Part shown: in pieces, positions 58,990 through 64,000 of the stretch
Layout of the letters: each line of letters opens with the position of its first letter
Position numbering within the stretch: position 1 is the stretch's first letter
Origin: SB25 sp050180705
GTDB taxonomy: Bacteria > Bacteroidota > Bacteroidia > Bacteroidales > Tenuifilaceae
DNA: 64,000 bases
Assembly (NCBI GenBank): GCA_050180705.1
Contig: JBFXDX010000003.1
Coordinates: 279,000-342,999, forward strand
Direction of reading: 5' to 3'
Position numbers and translations under genes: made by a program
The notes under the pieces: model-generated
The model's input: the letters and a program-made list of their open reading frames with translations, nothing else
What the model was told of the DNA's origin: nothing
The model's database searches: none

Positions 58990-60588
58990 ATGAAAACAAG
59001 ATTAATTATACTATTACTTTTGGCAACATTCAGTTCATTTTCTCAGAATGAACCCACATTTAGAGGTCGCTCTAACCGTAATGGAGTTTTTGAATCCGCA
59101 GATATTGCTAAACCAACACTAAAATGGAAGTATCGTACTACGGGGCAGGTTTACTCTTCGCCTGTGGTCGATAACAATACGTTGTATGTTGGAAGTAATG
59201 ATTCCTACCTGTACGCCATAAACACAATAGATGGAGCCCTGAAGTGGAGGTTTAAAGCCGGACGAAGAATTAAATCGACTCCTTGTGTGAGTAACGGAGT
59301 TGTATATTTTGGAAGTTACGATAGTACTTTTTATGCAGTTAATGCAGTTACGGGTAAAGAGTTCTGGCGTTTTAAAACTGGAGGAGAGACCGCTTTCAGT
59401 GCAAACAATATTTTTGGAATCAAATTTGGAGGGCTGAAATGTCCAGATCCCTGGGATTTTTACTCTTCATCTCCTGTATATTTCAATAAGGCAGTTTATT
59501 TTGGCAGTGGCGATAGTTCAATTTACTGTTTAAATGCAACTACTGGCGCAATGCAGTGGAGTTATAAAACTAGCGGAATTGTGCACTCTTCGCCTGCAAT
59601 TGCCAATAATATAGTATACTGTGGAAGTTGGGATAGTAAAATATATGCTATCGATGCAAAGTCGGGTAAATTGATTTGGGATTTTCAAACGGGTACCGAT
59701 ACCGTTTATAACTGCTTTGTTGGAATTCAGGCTAGTCCAGTTGTTGTTGATGGTATTGTTTACTGTGGTTCTCGAGATGCTTACCTGTATGCTCTTGAGG
59801 CAAAAACAGGTAAAGTTATTTGGAAACAGAAAGATCAGTACTCGTCGTGGCTACCAAGTTCAGTTTCGGTTAAAGGCGATTTTCTGTATGCTGGCTCGTC
59901 CGATGCATTAAGGTTCTATGTGTTTAACCGAAAGAATGGAAGTGTGGTAAGTGAGTATCGAACGGGAATCTATACTTTTTCCTCACCGGCAATAACCAAT
60001 AAACTAGCCTATATTGGTTCAATGAATGGCAAGTTGTATGCTTTTGATATTAAAACAGGTTTGCCACAATGGATATTCTCAACCGATGCTTCACTTAGTT
60101 CCCTGTATTTTAGTAAAGATGGCGATTACTTAAACGATAATGCCAAGGATGTTTACGAGCAGGGTACGTGCTGGGAAATGGTTAAGAGTATTGAGCAAAT
60201 TGTTTCTAGCGCGGGAAGCATACTTTCATCGCCTTATATTGCAGATGGAGTACTATACTTTACAAGCACCGATGGTTATATATATGCATTTGCAAATGGC
60301 GATTCAAGTTTGGATAACATTGAACATTTGAATTCTGAAAAATATCAAGCTAATGTTAATGCAAATGAGATTTCGTTTACAATAGCAGAACCTGCCAAAG
60401 TTTCTGTCTCAATTTTAAGTACTGAAAAAACTTTAGTTAAATCACTTTTAAAGGAAGATAAACAACCGGGAACTTATACTATTAAATGGGATGGAAGCGA
60501 TAAGAATAACAAAAAAGTATTGCCTGGGGAGTATTTGTGTAAATTTACTTTTGGAAAATATGTAACCTATTGTTTGGTAATAATTTAA
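58990..60588 (+). CDS. Exported PQQ-like beta-propeller protein with FlgD-like C-terminal domain
   Basis: 532 residues with signal peptide (MKTRLIILLLLATFSSFSQ). Residues ~35-450 are about eight repeats of the PQQ-type propeller: SSPVVDNNTLYVGSNDSYLYAIN and similar units, with WKYRTTG, WRFKAGR, WSYKTSG and WDFQTG strands. Residues ~460-532 look like a FlgD-type Ig domain (GTYTIKWDGSDKNNKKVLPGEY), often next to type IX sorting signals, but the chain ends with the fold itself. There is no dehydrogenase PQQ site that I can identify, so a scaffold or binding role (as in BamB) is more likely. Confidence 0.85.
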   Translation: MKTRLIILLLLATFSSFSQNEPTFRGRSNRNGVFESADIAKPTLKWKYRTTGQVYSSPVVDNNTLYVGSNDSYLYAINTIDGALKWRFKAGRRIKSTPCVSNGVVYFGSYDSTFYAVNAVTGKEFWRFKTGGETAFSANNIFGIKFGGLKCPDPWDFYSSSPVYFNKAVYFGSGDSSIYCLNATTGAMQWSYKTSGIVHSSPAIANNIVYCGSWDSKIYAIDAKSGKLIWDFQTGTDTVYNCFVGIQASPVVVDGIVYCGSRDAYLYALEAKTGKVIWKQKDQYSSWLPSSVSVKGDFLYAGSSDALRFYVFNRKNGSVVSEYRTGIYTFSSPAITNKLAYIGSMNGKLYAFDIKTGLPQWIFSTDASLSSLYFSKDGDYLNDNAKDVYEQGTCWEMVKSIEQIVSSAGSILSSPYIADGVLYFTSTDGYIYAFANGDSSLDNIEHLNSEKYQANVNANEISFTIAEPAKVSVSILSTEKTLVKSLLKEDKQPGTYTIKWDGSDKNNKKVLPGEYLCKFTFGKYVTYCLVII

Positions 60589-60600
60589 ATTGATGGAGAT

Positions 60601-62124
60601 ATGAAAAAAAATAGTCTAATCACACTATTTCTTTTATGGAGTGTATATCTGATAGCACAGGATACAAAATTGCCAGTTTTTATCACCGATAGTCTAGATA
60701 ATTATATAACTAAAGGGATTGAGGAATGGAATATTCCGGGTTTATCGGTTGCAATAGTTAAAGATGGAAAGGTGGTTTTAATGAAAGGTTATGGAGTTAC
60801 TAAAGTGGGTGGTTCTATTCCTGTTAACGAAAACACACTTTTTATGATAGGCTCCAATACCAAAGCCTTTACTGCAGTTTCACTTTCTATTCTTCAAGAA
60901 TCAGGCGTAATCAGTTTAAATGATAAGGTGCAGAAATGGATGCCCGATTTTAGATTAAAAGATCCTTTAGCAAGCAAGAATGTTGAGATTGTAGATTTAC
61001 TCTCGCACAGGATTGGATTCGAAGCATTTCAGGGCGATTTTACCTTTTGGACATCAAATTTAACAAGAGAACAAGTAATTAATAAAATGAGTTTGATTGA
61101 TCCTCCTTACGGTTTTAGAACTAAATGGGGGTACAGTAATGCTGCTTTTGTTGCTGCAGGTCAGTTAATTCCAAGGATAATTGGAAGAAGTTGGGAAGCC
61201 ACTGTTAGAGACAGTATTCTTATTCCTCTAAAAATGAATAGTACTTTAATGCTTGCAGAAGAGTTGAAAAATGCTCAAAACATTGCATACCCTCATACTG
61301 TAGTTGATGATAGAATTGTAGAAATACCCTTTGCAAATATAGATAACCTTGGGCCTGCTGGTAGTATGAGTTCAAATGCAAAAGATATGTCTCGTTGGTT
61401 ATTTGCACAGTTAGAAAATGGAAAGGTAGATGAGAAACAAATAATTTCACCCAATGTATTCGAAAATATCAGGAATCCATATTCTATTATAGCTTTTGAC
61501 CCGAGAGATGGACAACAAACTCATTTCTACCTTTATGGTTTAGGTATTTCAATTAACGATAAGGCTGGGAAACTTGTTTATTCCCATGCTGGTGGTATTG
61601 ATGGTTTTTTATCGTTTGTTATGTTTGTTCCTGAGGAGAAACTCGGTATTGTAGTGTTAACCAATACCAATCATAATAAATTCTTCCAAAGTTTAGGGAA
61701 TGAAATACTCGGTGCTTTTCTAGATTTACCTTATCAGGGGTACAGTTACAAATCGCTTAAGTCGTACAAAACAAATAAAGTAAATTCAGATAATCATTTA
61801 GATTCACTCAGAAGGGTAATTATGCTAAACAATAAGCCCAGCTTATCTTTATCCCAGTATGTGGGGAAATATAATAATGATGTTTATGGCGATATTGAAG
61901 TTCGATTAGAAAATGGAAAGTTAAATATCTATTTTTCCAATCATCCAGATTTGGTTGGTAAGTTAGACCACATACAAAACGATAGCTTTTTATGTGTATA
62001 CTCGAATCCATCAATGGGTATTTTTGAAATTCCTTTCAAAATTAAAGATGGAAAAGTGATGGGATTGACGCTTAGAGTCTCGGATTTTATTGAGTTTACC
62101 CCGTATGAGTTTAAAAAGATATGA
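60601..62124 (+). CDS. Exported serine hydrolase, beta-lactamase/class C fold
   Basis: 507 residues with signal peptide ending near IAQ at residue 20. The nucleophile motif is S85-N-T-K88 (FMIGSNTKAFTAV), the Tyr motif is YSN in KWGYSNAAFVAAG, and the third motif is HAGGIDGF. A C-terminal domain (~residues 400-507) of beta strands follows, similar to the DUF3471 region found in many such hydrolases. It is a distant relative of the protein at 55643, not a recent duplicate. It ends the gene row, 12 bases after the propeller gene and followed by a terminator. Confidence 0.9.
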   Translation: MKKNSLITLFLLWSVYLIAQDTKLPVFITDSLDNYITKGIEEWNIPGLSVAIVKDGKVVLMKGYGVTKVGGSIPVNENTLFMIGSNTKAFTAVSLSILQESGVISLNDKVQKWMPDFRLKDPLASKNVEIVDLLSHRIGFEAFQGDFTFWTSNLTREQVINKMSLIDPPYGFRTKWGYSNAAFVAAGQLIPRIIGRSWEATVRDSILIPLKMNSTLMLAEELKNAQNIAYPHTVVDDRIVEIPFANIDNLGPAGSMSSNAKDMSRWLFAQLENGKVDEKQIISPNVFENIRNPYSIIAFDPRDGQQTHFYLYGLGISINDKAGKLVYSHAGGIDGFLSFVMFVPEEKLGIVVLTNTNHNKFFQSLGNEILGAFLDLPYQGYSYKSLKSYKTNKVNSDNHLDSLRRVIMLNNKPSLSLSQYVGKYNNDVYGDIEVRLENGKLNIYFSNHPDLVGKLDHIQNDSFLCVYSNPSMGIFEIPFKIKDGKVMGLTLRVSDFIEFTPYEFKKI

Positions 62125-62128
62125 AGTA

Positions 62129-62156
62129 AAAAAGGCTTCCGATAGGAAGCCTTTTT
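62129..62156. terminator. Bidirectional terminator between serine hydrolase and acyl-CoA dehydrogenase genes
   Basis: 12-bp perfect stem AAAAAGGCTTCC (62129-62140) with GGAAGCCTTTTT (62145-62156) and loop GATA. A and T runs on the two sides let it work for both convergent genes. Confidence 0.88.
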
Positions 62157-62173
62157 ATTTGAATTAAGTCGTA

Positions 62174-63949
62174 TTAGAACTTATACTCGTTATTCTCAAT
62201 CATCTTATCAGCAATTCTGCGGCGTGCATCTTTGGTGTTAATACCCTTAACGTGAGTTAAGGTCTTGATAGCCTTGTTTAGGCTCTCAGCTTCTTCGCCT
62301 TCAATGCTTGAGTAGATAGCATCTTTTGCATTCTTACGGATGATGCTTGCTGCGTCGTAAACGAATACATCCAAAATATCCCTGTGGATTGGGTTAACAC
62401 CCTTTAATCCCTCAAGTTTCTGAATTCTTAATGCCAACGATTCAGCAATGTAAAGCTCCATAATCATATTCGATAGGTTGTTTACAACTTCCTGCTCGTT
62501 CATAAATTTCTTACCTAGAGCCTTGTTGGTACTGTAAACGGCAAGCATAACTGCTTTCTTGAAGTTCTTCACAAAGCGAAGTTTCTCCTCGTAGTAGCTT
62601 TCGCCAGTCTTTGCGCTATCGGTAATTGAACCCATATTGTTGTAAAGTTCTTCTGCTGGGCCAAATAGGTCGTATTCTCCTTTTAACGCACGTTTAGTAG
62701 CACTCTCAACTACAAGAAGGCGATTGATTTCGTTGGTTCCTTCAAAAATACGGTTGATACGTGAGTCGCGGTAGCCTTTGTCAATATTCATTTCGGCAGA
62801 GTAACCCATACCTCCGTGAACTTGAACACCCTCGTCAACAACGTAATCTAACATCTCAGAGCCCCAAACTTTAAGAACTGCATCTTCTACAGCGTAGTGG
62901 CTGATAGCATCTATAGCAGCACGGCCATAGTCGCAACCTTCTGCCTTATACTGGTCAAGAAGAATATCAACATCCTTACTTACACGGTAAATTGCCGATT
63001 CGTGAGCAAATGCCTTAATAGCCATTTGGGCTAATTTGTGCTTAATTGCTCCAAAGTTCGATATTTGTGTGTTGAATTGTTTACGCTCATTTGAGTATCT
63101 AACAGCATCGGTAATGGTTTGCTTTGCAGCACCAATTACGTTAGCGCCAAGTTTCATACGACCCATATGTAGGATGCTTAGGGCAATACGGAAACCTTCG
63201 CCACGGCCACCAATCATATTCTCTACAGGAACTTTTACGTCGTTGTAGTAAATTTGAGTGGTTGATGAACCTTTGATACCCATTTTGTGCTCATCTGGAC
63301 CAATAACAACGCCTGGCCAGTTACTCTCAACGATGAAAGCACTTAGAATACGATCGTTATCAATTTTTGCAAAAACAACTTGAGTATCGGAGAAACCACC
63401 GTTGGTAATCCACATCTTTTGTCCGTTAAGGATATAATGCTTACCATCCTCGCTAAGTTTAGCTTGGGTTTTACCGGAGTTAGCATCGCTACCTGCACCT
63501 GGTTCAGTTAAGCAGTATGCACCAATTAACTCGCCAGTAGCAAGACGTGTAACGTATTTTTGACGTTGCTCCTCGTTTCCGTAGTACATAATTGGCATTG
63601 TTCCAATACCGCAGTGGCACATATAGGCAACAGAGAAAGAGTAACCTGCACCGGTTGTCTCGGCAACTAACATTTGAGTTTTGAAATCCTGACCAAATCC
63701 ATTGTATTGTTCTGGGATAGCGATACCAAGCATGCCAAGTTCGCCAGCTTTTTGTAGAATGCTTTTCATTAAAGCTCTATCGCCTTTTTCGGTCTTATCC
63801 AAATTTGGGTAAACTTCAGCCTCTAGAAAATCTCTACAGGTTTGAGCAATCATTCTTTGCTCTTCATTGAATTCCTCTGGAATAAAGATACTGTTAGCAT
63901 CAATATCCTTTACTAGGAACTCTCCACTTTTAAGGTTTACTTTTTCCAT
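62174..63949 (-). CDS. Acyl-CoA dehydrogenase
   Basis: 591 residues, longer than the ~380-residue core because of a C-terminal extension (~residues 430-591) as in the large ACAD forms. Core motifs are YCLTEPGAGSDANSGKTQA and WITNGGFSDTQVVFAKI for FAD binding, and the C-terminal YRDSRINRIFEGTNEINRLLV with the GTNE segment. The catalytic Glu lies either in FEGTNE or in the helix before it. It feeds electrons to ETF in fatty- or branched-chain acyl-CoA breakdown. No ETF genes are visible, and the upstream region is cut by the window edge. Confidence 0.93.
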   Translation of the reverse strand: MEKVNLKSGEFLVKDIDANSIFIPEEFNEEQRMIAQTCRDFLEAEVYPNLDKTEKGDRALMKSILQKAGELGMLGIAIPEQYNGFGQDFKTQMLVAETTGAGYSFSVAYMCHCGIGTMPIMYYGNEEQRQKYVTRLATGELIGAYCLTEPGAGSDANSGKTQAKLSEDGKHYILNGQKMWITNGGFSDTQVVFAKIDNDRILSAFIVESNWPGVVIGPDEHKMGIKGSSTTQIYYNDVKVPVENMIGGRGEGFRIALSILHMGRMKLGANVIGAAKQTITDAVRYSNERKQFNTQISNFGAIKHKLAQMAIKAFAHESAIYRVSKDVDILLDQYKAEGCDYGRAAIDAISHYAVEDAVLKVWGSEMLDYVVDEGVQVHGGMGYSAEMNIDKGYRDSRINRIFEGTNEINRLLVVESATKRALKGEYDLFGPAEELYNNMGSITDSAKTGESYYEEKLRFVKNFKKAVMLAVYSTNKALGKKFMNEQEVVNNLSNMIMELYIAESLALRIQKLEGLKGVNPIHRDILDVFVYDAASIIRKNAKDAIYSSIEGEEAESLNKAIKTLTHVKGINTKDARRRIADKMIENNEYKF

Positions 63950-64000
63950 TAGTTTGAAAGGTTATTTTGTTTTGTTATAATCCAAGTGACATTACGATTA

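Noticed and set aside
55643..62124. Beta-lactam resistance genes
   Set aside because: The two SxxK hydrolases have large extra C-terminal domains and lack features specific to true class C beta-lactamases; general peptidase or esterase function is more likely.

Overview
The window is a continuous chromosomal segment from a member of the Bacteroidota, most likely a Bacteroidales-like lineage. The evidence is the set of phylum-typical genes: a type IX secretion PorT protein and a DUF5103 secretion plug protein, a lipidated TamA-like protein (TamL), DUF3467, a GH97 glycosidase, Na+-NQR, FbaB-type class I aldolase, lipoproteins with acidic residues after the lipid cysteine, and promoters matching the phylum's TTTG / TAnnTTTG pattern. 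No genus can be named from the sequence alone. No insertion sequence, prophage, CRISPR array or rRNA was found.

Layout. 1-5.6 kb: the end of a plug-domain protein, the tRNA methylthiotransferase mtaB, an AraC regulator with a cupin protein, an Ldh-family dehydrogenase and a short-chain dehydrogenase. 6.0-11.5 kb: purL, the menaquinone methyltransferase menG/ubiE, porT and a large FAD-dependent oxidoreductase. 11.8-17.7 kb: the complete nqrABCDEF operon on the minus strand, which links NADH oxidation to a menaquinone pool (to which menG contributes) and pumps Na+. 17.9-23 kb: secretion plug protein, zinc peptidase, TRIC/UPF0126 channel, a 21-bp tandem array, an aminotransferase and a SpoU-type RNA methyltransferase. 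23.1-28.2 kb: a gene set made of two related surface lipoproteins, a TonB-dependent receptor and a lipoprotein with two sulfite-oxidase-like domains. 28.3-35.9 kb: tamL, fructose-bisphosphate aldolase, a sodium:neurotransmitter symporter family protein, a helix-hairpin-helix protein, rpsU, xerC and hpf/raiA.

36.2-49.2 kb is the transcription-translation core: tRNA-Thr, -Tyr, -Gly, -Thr, tuf, tRNA-Trp, secE, nusG, rplK, rplA, rplJ, rplL, rpoB and rpoC. A near-perfect promoter stands in front of it, and a strong terminator-like attenuator lies between rplL and rpoB. 49.3-62.1 kb holds DUF3467, a GH97 lipoprotein, cstA, a seven-helix AraC-type membrane regulator, and a run of exported proteins: a Tiki/TraB-like protein, two beta-lactamase-fold serine hydrolases, an alpha/beta hydrolase lipoprotein and a PQQ-type propeller, with one methyltransferase among them. 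The window ends in an acyl-CoA dehydrogenase on the minus strand.

The most unusual items are: (i) two separate intergenic arrays with an exact 21-bp period and A-rich tracts phased at two helical turns (3236-3403 and 20721-20929); (ii) the 23.1-28.2 kb lipoprotein/TonB/sulfite-oxidase-like cluster, where the two lipoproteins turn out to be paralogues and one has gained cysteine pairs; (iii) a structured intergenic segment at 11.54-11.70 kb that reads as a possible small RNA gene or leader-peptide element; (iv) several strong unexplained dyads in regulatory positions.
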